NCBI GenBank assembly: GCA_021234155.1 | Contig: JAJEKV010000050.1 | Span: 5,787,199 to 5,851,198 of the forward strand | Source: Isoetes taiwanensis | Lineage: Eukaryota; Streptophyta; Lycopodiopsida; Isoetales; Isoetaceae | Length of the DNA stretch: 64,000 nucleotides | Direction of reading: 5' to 3' | In this document: positions 11,544 to 22,545 of the stretch, piece by piece | Layout of the letters: the number at the start of each line of letters is the position of its first letter | How positions within the stretch are numbered: position 1 is the first letter of the stretch | Made by a program: the position numbers and the translations under genes | The notes under the pieces: model-generated | What the model was told of the DNA's origin: nothing | Seen by the model: the letters and a program-made list of their open reading frames with translations, nothing else | The model's database searches: none

Positions 11544-12108
11544 TTACGTAGCAAGCTCCTTCCACCTCACAAAATTACGCTGCTCATCGGCGACCGTCAT
11601 CTTAAGGTCAGGAGGTAGAGGTGTAGAAGAAAGCTTCGGCGGGGATCTCCTCATCCCTCTATGTCTTGGTCCATAATAATGGCGGTCTTGAATCGGCCTC
11701 AAAAGCGAGGTTTCCCGATCTATTGTGGCAATAGGGAGGTCAGTCCCTCGCCCGTCGATGCCCTTGATGGCGTTACGGGCATGATCATCACCCCTAACAT
11801 CTCGGTGTAAGGTGTGGAAGTCGAGGTAAAGCTGCTCATCGTCATCATTACCAACGCATGCGAGGCACAATCTCCTCTCCATAGAACCGAAGGAAGGCCC
11901 GGAATAGTGGGTGGGCTGCATGTTGGAGATAAGATCTACCTTTGAAGGCGGTAGGGATGAAGAAGATCAAAGGGAACCTTGAGGGGTCCCAATGCTCTCG
12001 ATCTAGATACCTGCTAGCTGCGGGGTTGGGCAAGCCATGAGGAGTGAAGGCTAAAGGAGGAGGAAGAAGTATTTGGAACAAGAAAAAAAATGAAACCCTA
12101 ATGGCCAA
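11544..12108 (-). pseudogene. Unidentified N-terminal frames at the 5' side of copy B
   Basis: Two overlapping frames: 12,108-11,848 (86 codons, with AASRYLDREHWDPSRF and FYGEEIVPRM) and 11,921-11,544 (125 codons, charged). The upstream sequence at 12,110-12,280 is extremely AT-rich. They read as the start of the same unit as 11,456-10,883, interrupted by frameshifts. I do not recognise the family. They lie beyond the inverted-repeat arm, so copy A offers no comparison. Confidence 0.35.
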
Positions 12109-12109
12109 A

Positions 12110-12284
12110 AAGGGGTTTTATACTTTTTTTGCACGTTCCCCAAAATTATTATTAAAATTATTATTTATTTAATAACATATATATATTTTTTTCCAAAATA
12201 TATATTTTTTGTATTCACAAACCCAAAAATGGGGCTAGTACATCGATAAATTACAAAATTTATACAACTAGAATCTGGCCCTAA
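12110..12284. other. AT-rich spacer
   Basis: Runs of A and T dominate (for example 12,140-12,215). No gene or repeat recognised. It lies between the start of the copy B unit and the 3' end of the histone H3-like sequence. Confidence 0.6.
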
Positions 12285-12720
12285 TCATCTAAGATCCCCT
12301 CGGATCCTTCGTGCCAAGTGAAGGTCCTTGGGCATAATAGTAACCGCTTCGCATGTATGGCACACAAGTTGGCGTCGCTCAAAAGCTCAATCGGGTATGC
12401 CTCGGCGACCTCTTGTAATGCAAGGACCGCAAAAGGCTTGAAACCGCAAGTCGGTCTTGAATTCTGGCGATCTCCCGCGACGAGTCATTTGGAAGGGAAG
12501 CCCGACGGATCAATGGCTCGGTAGTCTTCGATACTTGCGTATCTCCGAAGACTCTACAGTGTGCCTGGTCGGAACCTATGGGGCTTCAGCGGCTTAAAGG
12601 GTCGCCTTGAGCGGCGGAATGGATTTACCTCCTGCCGAAGAAGGATGCTTTGTGCGCTCCACGATCAACTCCCTTCTCAGCGAGGTCTTCTTGGCGATCG
12701 TAGCATCTATTTGCAATCGG
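12285..12720 (-). pseudogene. Divergent histone H3, frameshifted
   Basis: Read on the minus strand, the pieces of a histone H3 follow each other in the right order: a tail with RTKHPSSAGGKS (about 12,655-12,620), KPLKPHRFRPGTL (12,586-12,550, matching the invariant PHRFRPGT), SEIRKY, a piece like TTEPLIRRASLPNDSSREIA where canonical H3 has STELLIRKLPFQRLVREIA, FKTDLRF, then EVAEAYPIELLSDANLCAIHAKR, and finally VTIMPKDLHLARRIRGDLR before a TGA at 12,285-12,287. At least four one-base shifts separate the pieces, including one right after HAKR. There are no introns. It is too divergent in tail and first helix to be an ordinary H3 copy, but loop 1 is not expanded as in most CENH3. It may be a variant H3 gene with sequence errors or a decayed retro-copy. 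Confidence 0.82.
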
Positions 12721-14200
12721 GTCTTGTAGTTCACCCCACCCTAACCGGTCTAGATTTGGTTCTTTTCGGTCTCGGTTACCAGGCCCGGTCATTGCTTTGT
12801 GGGTTGGCGGCTTGGTTTTACATCAGCGAGGGGTTTGTGCGGGATTCGACGTTGAGCCGCACCTAGGTCCTGGTTGTCTATCATCAAAAATTCTGCTGCT
12901 GCTGCTCCTCCTGGCGATGGCCTAGCTGCTCCTCTCCCGCGTGCTCACTTTTGCTGGCCATGGGAGTCTTCGCCTTCCTTTAGGAGCCGCTCTCGTTCTT
13001 CAGCCCTAGCCTCTCTCTCCAAAGCGCGCTTGAGTAATGTAGGCCAATCTCGGTATGATACCGGTGCGGCGCGTGCCCATATCTTCTTGGATGGATTCTA
13101 GATGGCTTTGTTGAAACCGGAGGGACATTTTCAAAAATGAAACTATTGAGGCTTTCATTCCAAGAAAAGGTGGGAAGGTTAAAGTATTCCTGGTAGGTAA
13201 GTACGACCCCTCCCCAAATAGTAAAAGCGATCCATCCTTAGGTCGGTGGGGGCGGTGGCTATTTGGTGCAAGTCTTCTAGTCGGGGCGGATGCATGATCC
13301 CTCGAGCTTCGTTCGACTAAGCTCCACGGGGGTCTTCATCACGGTCTGGCGAGGAATAAAACTTAACCACCGGCCCATGCGGCGATTAATTTGCTCCGAG
13401 AGTGTAATCGACCCGGCTTCATTCAACTTGAGGAGGAAGCTTCGTTGAAGTGGAAGATAGGGTAGGGGACTTCGTCGGCCCCTCGACAAAGTGCTTGACA
13501 AAAAGGTTAAGAATGGTATCTATCATAGGGTCTTCCTCGGCCAAGATGCTCGACTAAGGCGACAAACAAGCGATATATATTCGGTTTCTTGGATCTACGG
13601 TCAACTTGAAGCAGCGGCATGTCGTACTTTATAGGGACAACAAAGGGGAAAAGGAGAAAGGAGGCTTCAAAAAGCGGGGACGGCCTTGAAGGGAGTATCG
13701 AGGGAGCACCGGGGTGTAGAGGCGGGGTGCAAAGGAAGGCGTCGAGGTCGGCTATGGCGGATGTGGAGCTTAGGTCCGTGACTATGGCGGCGGAAAAGGC
13801 TCAAAAGAAAAACACCCGAAAAGACACTTCAAAATTCAAATTTTAACTTTTGACTTTTTATTAAAAATTTAAAAAATATATTTTTTTTTAAAAAAAAAAA
13901 CAAAGCGGCAGTGTATAAAATCTGTAGCGGCCAGGTATAAGGGCGCCCGGCGTGTTTATCTGGCGTTTTATTTTCGAAAAAAGCGCCCTCGGATACCTCG
14001 GCGCCTTTTTTTTTTTTTTTACCCGTTATCCGTTTTGCCTCGGGAGGCGTGCCCCTAGGGTATTTGAGAGGTGCCCGATCCATTGGAGCCGTTTTAGCCT
14101 TCATCAGGAGCTACCTACAAAAAGTTATGGCTCCTCGAAACTTGGGTCCTCAGGCGACCTAGACTTCCTTAGAAATTACAGGTCTATTACCTTAACCTAG
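12720..14200. other. Unassigned GC-mixed region with a short minus-strand frame
   Basis: A 74-codon minus-strand frame at 13,501-13,277 (with LSEQINRRMGRWLSFIPRQ) and a 75-codon + frame at 13,619-13,846 match nothing I know. A T/A homopolymer-rich stretch lies at 13,850-14,020. The base composition resembles the chromovirus region, so this may be remains of another retroelement. Confidence 0.4.
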
Positions 14201-16070
14201 CACCAATTCAAACATGAAAGACTTAAACAATCACTCTTGCTTAATTCTCTCTCCTAACTACCGAACTAGCGAGTTAGGGTTTGGTCGATGCTATGATTTC
14301 GAATAACTAAGAAATCACGCGACTCTGACCTGCTTGTGGACGCTCCACGAACATATCACGACCCTCGGACGTATACATGCGAGGGACTTTCCCCTCCCAT
14401 GGCGACCAACTTCGCCATGGCAGGGAACCCCTCCGTCTATTTCGGGCCATCTATAATATGATGCGAAAAGAAGGTTTCTGAAGGGGTCATTCGCCCACGC
14501 CTTCAATGGGGCTCCTAAATTAGGGAGGCGTGAATACAAGGGTTAGCACACGGCATAAATCGCATTATAAATAACCACCACGAAGGGTGGCATATCCATC
14601 AAATACCAGCGGCAAAGAATATGCATCTAAACCTAAGAAAACACCCCAAACCCATGGTTCTACCCCGGTTCGGACTCGGTGAGGACGGCTAGGCCTCAAG
14701 AGATCAGTGACGAGAATCTTGACATGGCGTTGGGCGGCATAGAACATTGGCTAGGGTTGTCCACTCCATCCGCCCCTCACTGTGCACACTTTGCGGATGG
14801 GTCAAATCACGCTATGGCCGCTATAGCCTTCAGGGAGACCTTGGGGCTCGAGGCATCACCCTGGCGAGCCTACTCCGGGGTTCATGAAGCCCGATCCCAG
14901 ATGGGATGAGTCGGGGGAAGCGTCCCCTTCGGAATCCACGGTGGTTCCATGGGTGAGCTAGAGAATACGTGCGCATCCGGCGACCCGCATCCGTGCCCGA
15001 CTTACTCACCTAAATCTACTCAAAGTGCAAGGTGCCCCATACGGGTCACACCTCTACACCGAGGGAGTGTCGGACCCATACCCCGGCCCTCGTGGCCGAC
15101 TATCGGGGCCTAGCTCCTTTGTAGGAGTCTCGGGAGCCTTTTATGTTCGTGTAAGACCCCACCCCACTTCACCTTGTGTTCCTTATGCGGTGCTAAGCCG
15201 GTACCATAGCACATCTATGACCGGTGGGCTCTTGTGCACTGGCCGCCAATTAGCGGGATAATCTGGGGCTCTATCTAGGAGCATACTACAATAAATAGCC
15301 TCACGAGGTCTCTACCCCCTTAATCCCCATTTCGAGAGTAACACTAGGCTAACAACCACCAATCCATCCATTACAAAGCGAGAACCGAGAATCGAAATAT
15401 ATAGAGAACCTACCTTTACAATCAAGGGTTAGTTCCTACGAGTAAACACTGAGAGAGAATAGACCAACAACCCAAGCAGGTGCCCAGCAGGCGCTTACCT
15501 AGAATTCACAACTACACTAGCCACCCACGTGTTTTATTTCGACCCATTGTCATTGGGGATCTCCATCTTCTTGATCTTGGTGTTCAACTTGTGTGAGAAG
15601 GGTGGCGTCCAATTGCTCAAGGTGGCTTCGGCTCACGGTCACAAGGGTGGCTCCCTTTGCTCAAGGTGAGTTGTGGCTGATATGGGGTGGTGATCCACCC
15701 TATTGACCCCAATTAGCATTATCATGCTAACCAATCGAGGGTGGCCATTGGCCTTCCCAAACCATAATTAGCTTAATTATGGTTTTAAATATTAGTTCCT
15801 TAATTATAGGTTATTATTGTCAATAATTAAATTAGCATAGCTAATTTAATTCCTTTTAAGTGAACCACCTAGGTTCCCATACCCCATGTGTATGTATCCT
15901 TGGTGGTGACGGTCAACATATTTATACTTTATACCGTGTATAAATACTTGGAGCGTCACATCTTCTACCCTTCTAAAAACAAACTCGGATCTTACACGTA
16001 CTACCAACAAGTGCGAAGAAGCCATCATGATCCATGAAAACACTGGACTCAAGTGAGGCCCATCTCGGCA
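14200..16070. other. Unassigned non-coding region, retroelement-like
   Basis: No supportable coding region. Short frames (14,679-14,909; 15,025-15,261) have no recognisable motifs. Local palindromes occur at 15,764-15,783 around AATTAGCTTAATT. Compositional similarity to LTR or untranslated retroelement sequence is only an impression. Confidence 0.4.
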
Positions 16071-16074
16071 GAGG

Positions 16075-16310
16075 CTACATTTGTAGATAGCTCCACCTGT
16101 CCGCCCGGCTCCATCGGGCTGCTCTTAGTTGCCCCCGTGAACATTAATCCCTGCTACTTCCGACACTGCATGAGATACACAGAGAGAACAGGAACTCCCC
16201 TCAGACCATAGACCAAACAATTTTCCCCTCGGACCATAGACGAAATGAAAATTCGGCCCCCTCTTTTCGGCCTACCTATGCCAGAATCATATAAAAGTGA
16301 AATTTTGGGG
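16075..16310 (+). repeat. Dispersed repeat, partner of 46,370-46,600
   Basis: Shared in the same orientation with 46,370-46,600. Common blocks include CTGCTCTTAG, GCCCCCGTGAACA and TTTTGGGGACGTAAT, in the same order with diverged sequence between. No coding content. Probably two copies of the end of an old transposon. Confidence 0.65.
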
Positions 16311-17210
16311 ACGTAATCTACACATCATGCCTTCATCTAATGGACACAAAAAAACATTAACACATATAGACATTAACACAATTAAGTTAGCAATTCCACA
16401 AAATATGAATAATTGGAGGGCATTTGGTGAAACTTGAAATTCTAGAGAGGGATATATGTTGTCTAAGGGCATTGCAAAAAATTATCAAAAATTCAATGGT
16501 ATATGGTGAAACTTTGTCAAAACATAAGGGTATTTTATTTTTTCCCTAACTTTGAACTCAAAGGGGTAAGGTTTTAATAACGAAGATGGTTGTCAAATGT
16601 TCAACATTACAATGTGCACAACTGTCAAGTAGCTATTCACTATCATCTATATTTCGTTGTCAGATGTCTATTTGCTATTTTTTCCCATCTCTTTTGTCAC
16701 ACTTTTCACTTTGCACATGAAAAATATAAAACTAGTAGTAGGGGCAGGCTTGGAGTGAGTATAGGTGAAAGGCCGAAAGAAAAATTGATTAAGATGGAAC
16801 AATAGGTGAAAAGCACACCAAGGAACTATGGCGAAGCTATGGAGTTTGGAGTCTCGTTTTTATTTTTCTAGATAATTTTTCTAGGAATGTATTAGATAAT
16901 TTTTCTGCCGTAGAGATTTTGATCGTGGAGCTGCGAGTGCACCACCGAGAAATTTTTCCGGTTGGAATCTCGACAACCGGGATCAAACATAGGTGAATTA
17001 CAAATGGAAAAGAATTTCGACAGAGTAATTTTTTTGGCTAAACGGCTATGGATGCGGGCTTTCTCTGCAGGCTATGGCGGATGCACCTAGATCTGCATGC
17101 AGAAATAGGAAGAACACGCAAGACCATGGAATAATTTAAGGGCTAAACTTAGCTATTTGGTGATTTTTTAACACATTTTCAAAAAAAATTGGCTAAAGTA
17201 AATGGAAAAA
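16310..17210. other. Non-coding region
   Basis: No feature recognised apart from a short frame (16,590-16,805) without motifs. AT-rich. Confidence 0.4.
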
Positions 17211-17214
17211 ATTG

Positions 17215-17720
17215 GGAAAAAAATAATAATTTTAGCTTAACTTTTTCGAGGAAAAGAACAACCTTAAATTTGTTTAGCCAAACGCTAGAAAGTAAGAGAG
17301 TGAAATTTTGTATTGTTTAGCTAAACCATAGAAACTTCTAGAATGAATTTTGAGCTAGTTTAGCTAACATCATTCTAGTTTATATATGAAATATATGATT
17401 AGTAGTTTAGTTTCTAGCATTATGAATTAATTTGAGTCCTAGACTTTGCTAGTTAGCATTATTTTAGAATGTTTTCACAAAGAAAATGACTAAAATAAGC
17501 GGAAAATATTGAAAAAAGGTATTGTGATTTGGCTTAATATTTTCTGCTGGCCATACCATAGAAACTTTTGGGATGATGTTTGGGTTAGTTTAGCTAAACG
17601 CTAGAAAGTATGAGACGAAAAATGTGTAGAGTTTAGCTAAACCACAGAAAGTTTTGGGATTAATATCGAGCAAGTTTAGCTAAAGTCATTCTGGCTAATA
17701 AGAAATATGCGATTAGTAAT
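17215..17720 (+). repeat. Diverged tandem repeat, unit about 315 bp
   Basis: Two units in direct orientation. The block TTTAGCTAAAC followed by CTAGAAAGTA occurs near 17,275 and 17,590, and GCTAAACCAYAGAAA near 17,320 and 17,635. Spacing is constant at about 314-315 bp and divergence is high, so this is an old duplication. Confidence 0.7.
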
Positions 17721-18270
17721 TTATTCCCTGCGCAAGACTATGGCAAGAAATAGAATTCTTTATAAACAGGCAAGTCTATGGCAAGCTAGGGTAGTCTTGG
17801 CTGTAGCTCTAGCTGTTATGGCTATGGCTTTGCTTATGGCATAATACTTTGTGTAGAAATAAGGCTTCATTTCATTTCTGCGCCTTATCATCCAGGCAAA
17901 GGTTAGCTGGACTTTATTTCGATCTGCTTATTTCTTAGAAGATAATTTGATTTGTAGAAAGGCTTTTCTTGCCCTGTAATAGTTTTCTTTCGCCCTCCAT
18001 GTAACAAAGCTTTTGCAGTCTTGACTTAATCCGCCAGCTTTGCCGAGTATGGAGGTGTTGAATATCTTTATTGAACTGACTCATGGTAAGTTCAGGAAGC
18101 GCAGCCAGGAATAGAAGCTCGCAGCTTCTTCCATGAGAAAGAAAAATATGTAGGAACGGTGTGGCAGAGGAATAGAAGCTCAAAGCCTTAGTTCAACTTC
18201 TTCATAGCTATGGCAACCGGCTATGGTGTAGGTAATGGCCTGGCTCTAGGGTGGTACAAAAGGGGGCATC
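17720..18270. other. Non-coding region with recurring TATGGC words
   Basis: Around 17,740-17,850 the word TATGGC recurs at short irregular spacing, as it does at 49,000-49,070. No gene supported. A minus-strand frame at 18,183-17,935 has no recognised motif. Confidence 0.35.
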
Positions 18271-18273
18271 AAA

Positions 18274-18480
18274 ATGGTTCGGCGTGTGTGCAAACACATC
18301 GCCCTGAGAGTTTTGGGCCATCCGATCACCAACATAATTGATCTAGATAGTCCATTTGATAAGACCCAAGGGTTTTATGAAGTAGCATTGTGTTATGGCT
18401 CCAGTAAACCACTGGCCAAGATTGATCTCAATCGTTGGATCACTATAAACTTGAGGGGTGGTCTGTTAAAGAGGCCCTGA
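18274..18480 (+). CDS. Hypothetical protein fragment
   Basis: A 68-codon frame with a protein-like composition (HPITNIIDLDSPFDKTQGFY, then RWITINLRGG), which appears to continue in the +3 frame as WSVKEALKLFLLAPEKNK to about 18,550. I do not recognise it. It might be an upstream exon or gene fragment related to the Ulp1 unit 3 kb downstream, but nothing in the sequence links them. Confidence 0.3.
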   Translation: MVRRVCKHIALRVLGHPITNIIDLDSPFDKTQGFYEVALCYGSSKPLAKIDLNRWITINLRGGLLKRP

Positions 18481-18572
18481 AGCTTTTCTTGCTTGCTCCA
18501 GAAAAAAACAAAATTAGCATAATGATGTCGCCATACACAGGTGGACGCTGGCGCTGCTATCAGCTCCCCACA

Positions 18573-18909
18573 CTAGCTCCCTGGCTAGAGCAACGAGGAG
18601 GATTTGCTTGGGTGAATCGTCCAAGCCATAGGAGGATGCTCGTGGATGAATCCTGAGGATCACTTATGTGAATCCTCCAAGCCAATCACCCTAAGGAGCC
18701 CTGCAGCAGGCGATAAAGCACAATCAAAACATGCAGCAGGCCTATAAAGTGACACGTGTGAGTAAGTGACACGTGTGACTAAGAGGACTCGATTGAGTGA
18801 ATCCTCCAAGCCAAGGAGGACTCGCTTGTGTGAATCATGAGGATTTGCTTGAGTGAATCCTCCTTGGCTGCTCTAGTTAATTTGCTCTAGTTAATTTCGG
18901 GAGCTAATA
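18573..18909. mobile_element. MITE-like element with inverted ends
   Basis: The left end TAGCTCCC...CTAGAGCAACGAGGAGGATT (from 18,573) and the right end, read in reverse, TTAGCTCCC...CTAGAGCAGCCAAGGAGGATT (to about 18,909) form imperfect inverted repeats. Inside, the word GAATCCTCCAAGCCA occurs twice and related forms occur in inverted orientation. No coding capacity. A clear target-site duplication was not found, so limits are approximate. Confidence 0.5.
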
Positions 18910-18961
18910 AAGTGGACGGGCCGACGTCTTATAAAGTTATAATTTTGCAGCAATAATTGAT

Positions 18962-19330
18962 ATGAAGTGGACAAAAGAATTCTGCAAATGGTATGAATTT
19001 GCTTTTGGAAGAAAAGATGTTATGAATCACTATGTCCCTCTGTACTTCGCAAGGGCATTTGCATTGCATCTGAAAGGTGCAGAAGTGGACTGGGAAGATG
19101 TCAAAGCATGGGCCAGATCGAAGCAAAAGGATTCTGATCTATCTAGTGAGGTGGTGACAGTGAAATCTAGCAATGCAAATGCAAAAGCCCCAAGAACTTC
19201 AGCTAAGAGTTACACAAAGAAGCAATTAGAAGTTTTCAAGAACTTCTTAGGCAATGAGATCTATTGTGAAAACATCTTTAAGCAAGAAATTAAGCGAAAG
19301 TTAAAGGAAAGAAGGCAAAGAGATCCTTGA
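18962..19330 (+). CDS. Hypothetical protein, possible transposon-encoded exon
   Basis: An open frame of 122 codons, hydrophilic, with a WYEFAFGRK / YFARAFALHLKGAEVDW segment and a Lys/Arg-rich C-terminal part (KSYTKKQLEVFKNFLGNEIY, then a basic end). In another frame the coding impression continues to about 19,700 (MAALEDQQSKAV), so one frameshift is likely near 19,320. No family recognised. It lies upstream and on the same strand as the Ulp1 gene and could be an earlier exon of it. Confidence 0.4.
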   Translation: MKWTKEFCKWYEFAFGRKDVMNHYVPLYFARAFALHLKGAEVDWEDVKAWARSKQKDSDLSSEVVTVKSSNANAKAPRTSAKSYTKKQLEVFKNFLGNEIYCENIFKQEIKRKLKERRQRDP

Positions 19331-20969
19331 TACATTGAAGCACAAGGAAGGGAGAGAGCGGTTTATATTAGGTTGGTCGAGGCGAGAGAGGAATGTTGAA
19401 GCAAAAATGGCGGCATTGGAGGATCAACAATCAAAAGCTGTTCCAAACATCCGAAAGTGCCATAAGATTTCAGCACCTAAAATGGAAAGTTGAGGATGCT
19501 ATCGAGCAAAAAATCAAGAATCAAGAAGGATCGGTGAGCTCGAAACATATTGACATGAATCTTACGAATTGAAACATGTAGATGCAAAGATTGAAGCTAC
19601 ATCCGTTGATATGAGCTCGGTGAGGCGGGGAGACAAAAAATTATGGAACTCGGGGAATTTTTAGAACATTCCTCGATCCTTACTTCTGACCCCCTCCTCT
19701 CAGTCTACAATTCTTGCGGATCAGATTATTGTTCAGCTTTTTTTCTTCATGTACATATTGTGAGCAATCTTTTGGTGTGAATCCGATTGGTTACGGCACC
19801 CTGCGAGACACCCTTATTGTCTCTTTGTGTATATCCTATCTTGCTAGCACAAAGATTTCATGTGTTGATCCTTTGCTCATGGAATAGCAATTTACTGTAG
19901 CACTTGGACTGCTTGCAACAAAAGGTTAGTACATGTACATTTGAATTACAATTTCTTTTTTTATTTTAATAGTTAGATTTTTTTTTTGCATGAAGGTTTT
20001 AGGCTTGCATTTACATTGAGTATTTAGATACATAGTTTTTGTAGTTGGATAATGTGGGTTTAGTCATGTATAATCTGCCAAATAGACTACTTATTTTTAA
20101 AGATGAGAGTTTTTAATTTCATGTGCACATCAGCTCAGTAATGTAGGTAGCTAATTACTTGTTATTGAGAACTGTATAGTGTAGCAATTGACAGATACAT
20201 TGCTATTGTTGCTGTCAAAATTACATTTTGAGTTATTATTGAATACTTCATGACTCATCAGTGGGCAGAGTACAATATCAGCTAGCTTTATGTAATTGTC
20301 AAAAACCAGTGCCATTTAGTTAGTTAGGTTACCTGACGAATAGATTTTCTTGTTCTCATATACCCCTCTATAGCATCATGGTTAATGTGTATTGTGGCAG
20401 GCTCTTGTTTGGAGGAAACATAGTGGCAGCATTATATTCTAGCATTATATTGCACATCTGCTTTATGCCTCGTTGTTTTCTCGATCCTGTACCTCCACCC
20501 ACCCATCCCTTCAACCCTCCCGCTAATATGCTTATTTATGAAAGACCTTCATGCTTCTTGTGACAAGTATTCATTATGATTTTGTGACCCTTTTGCATAT
20601 AGATGTTTGTGTATGGTGACCCTTGTGCCAGTGGAGGTTTGTGAGTTTTGTGCCCCCGTGCCAGTGGTTGGTTGTGAGATTAAAGGCCCTCGTGCCTAGT
20701 ATTATTGGTTGTGAGAGGCCCTTGTGCCTAGTTTGATGGTTGTCAGATGATGGTTGTAGATTGTGAGCTCCATGCTAGGCTATGTGGTTGATGTAATAGC
20801 CTCACGGCATGTGCAGGTTGTTAGTTCGTGAGCTTCTGGAGATTCAAGTATTGGTGTACACGGATCAGAGAGTCATGTCTACCAGCTTTTCTCAAGCCGC
20901 ATTATCGGCTTATTTAAGCCTTGTTATACTCAATTGTGTTCAGATAAAGATCTTTATTTAGTGTTTCTA

Positions 20970-21030
20970 TTATCGTCAGGGTTTTTCCTCGAAAACCCGA
21001 AAGGGCGAGGTTTTTTAATCCCGGCTATAA
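20970..21030 (+). repeat. 61-bp hairpin repeat, copy 1
   Basis: Begins TTATCGTCAGGG and ends CCCGGCTATAA, so its ends are nearly inverted to each other. The centre contains CTCGAAAACCCGAAAGGGCG. Near-identical copies lie inside the foldback at 39,285-39,335 (inverted) and 40,293-40,353 (direct). Read in one frame all give FFLENPKGRGFLIPA, but there is no surrounding gene, so this is not taken as coding. Confidence 0.75.
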
Positions 21031-21219
21031 TGGTTACACTTTCAAAGCATAGCATTGTATTATCAGCATTGTATTCTGGTTATTGGTTTAGTAGAGATGC
21101 CCAGATGTGGCTTTTCTTTCATTTTGTCTCTTCACTCTCTCGCTTATCTGGTTTTGACAATTGAATTTATCTTCGTATAATGATAAGAAGATAAGTTTAC
21201 ATTGATTGTACTTCAGAAC

Positions 21220-21370
21220 AATGAATTTTAGAGTACATTCAGTACATTTCAACAGTACATTGGGTACATTTACATGATAAATCAGAGTACATTATCAGAT
21301 GGATACATTGGAGTACATTGTCAGTTAATTTTTTTCATTGACTGTACTTGTAGAGTACATTAAGAATACA
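21220..21370 (+). repeat. GTACATT-rich short repeats in or before an intron
   Basis: AGTACATT or close variants occur about eight times in 150 bp. The same word in the opposite sense (ATGTACTCA) is arrayed at 28,985-29,100 in the convergent transposase gene. Confidence 0.75.
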
Positions 21371-21415
21371 TTTCTTAGCTGATGATCTGATATACTCAAT
21401 GTTTGACTGATGCAG

Positions 21416-22545
21416 GTGATTTTGGTAGCACAAGGAAACCAGAAAAGGGTATGATATTGTAGTCTTGTTAATCATGCATATTCCTTTTCTTATCTCAAGT
21501 CTTTTTCTACTCTCTATTGTAGATGACAGCAAGAAGCCAACAGTACTTTCTTCCAAGGTATTGGATTTGACAGAAGGTCAGGAGGATTTGGGAAATACTT
21601 CTACATGGGCATCACCTGTAAACCTTGTAAAGTCTTTTGAGGAAGAGCTTGAGGTACCAGTGAAGTCCTCGGATACATGTAAGTAAATATCACATTTGAT
21701 TGATTTACAATCCCTGGAATTTAATATTCATGTCATATGAGCTTGATATGTCACTTGAAATTCCATATAGCCACGAGCATACCGATTCGAACATTTGTGG
21801 ATTATGCAGCAGAGGTTGAAAAGTTAAAGCAGAAGGCAGTAGTTAATACTGCAGGTATGTTGCATCTTCTTTTTGATTGTGTGTACTGCAATTATTAAAC
21901 ACCATTTTTTGTAGGTTCTTCAAGTTTTTCTTCACAGTATAAAGTTCCAGATTCCTCAGGTCTTTCTTCACAATATAAATTTCCAGAGAAACCAATTTAG
22001 AAACCTATTAAGCCAATGCCATCATTTCAGCAGGAAATTAAAATGCTATTGAGTGATGATTCAACAGGTATACCATTAACTTAAAATTAGGATTCACAAT
22101 ACTGATTAACTTTGGTGACTAATTTATGCAGAAGTGTTGGAAATTGATGAATCTTCTGCAGCCTTTGTTCAGGCAACCATTGAAAAGATAGAGGATAGTA
22201 GCCATATTAAGGGAGAGGAAGAGATGGTGGAGGTACAAGAGATCCAAAAGGATGATGTGGCAGTGGAGGAAACCAGGGTTGAGGAAACAAAGGTTGAGGA
22301 AACAAAGGTTGATAACATAGAGGAAACCAAGGTTGAGGAGACCAAGGTTGTTAAACAGGAGAAGCAGACAAGAAAAAGGAAGGAGTGTATACAAAATACA
22401 ACTTCAACCAAAAGGTGAATATTTATTATGTTAGTTGAAGCTTTTAAAGTGTAATATATGAACAATTTTATGATGACTGCTGCAGGACAAGAAGCCAACC
22501 ATCATCTGAAAGTGCTCGATCTGGAGATGGCGGCAAAGAGGGAGA
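21416..22545 (+). CDS. N-terminal acidic, repetitive exons of the Ulp1/FCP1-like gene
   Basis: Five to six small exons encode a low-complexity acidic region. The exon at 21,915-22,067 carries a short internal duplication (SSQYKVP and SSQYKFP) and then a TAG. The exon at 22,132-22,414 carries a run of VEETKV-type six-residue repeats before a basic KQTRKRKE segment that could be a nuclear localisation signal. No fold is predicted by eye; the region probably serves as a linker or interaction tail. Confidence 0.6.

Larger units (their letters stand above)
4985..12110 (-). mobile_element. Ty3/gypsy chromovirus, copy B
   Basis: The more complete copy, read right to left: unidentified upstream frames (12,108-10,883), gag, protease, reverse transcriptase (7,800-7,043), RNase H (6,990-6,408), integrase core (about 6,400-5,418), integrase C-terminal part and chromodomain (5,502-4,989). 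The chromodomain places it among chromoviruses. Frames shift often. I could not find LTRs on either side, nor a target-site duplication, so the outer limits are approximate. Confidence 0.83.
19700..21415. other. Non-coding region with degenerate tandem words
   Basis: At 20,580-20,800 a degenerate unit of about 45 bp recurs (GGTTGTGAG ... CCCTTGTGCC). A TATTTAA box-like word lies near 20,910. The region might be a retroelement LTR or an intron or promoter of the downstream gene. No coding region supported. Confidence 0.4.

Noticed and set aside
12285-12720. Histone-like sequence as a CENH3 gene
   Set aside because: The loop-1 region is as short as in canonical H3 and the C-terminus ends in an H3-like RRIRGDLR, so a centromeric variant is not supported by sequence alone.
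20934-21164. Apparent protein motif FFLENPKGRGFLIPA shared with the frame at 40,062-40,373
   Set aside because: The similarity is fully explained by the 61-bp DNA repeat; flanking residues do not match and no gene surrounds either copy.
22119-22498. Minus-strand repetitive frames rich in Leu, Ser and Thr
   Set aside because: Antisense of the acidic VEETKV repeat exon of the + strand gene.
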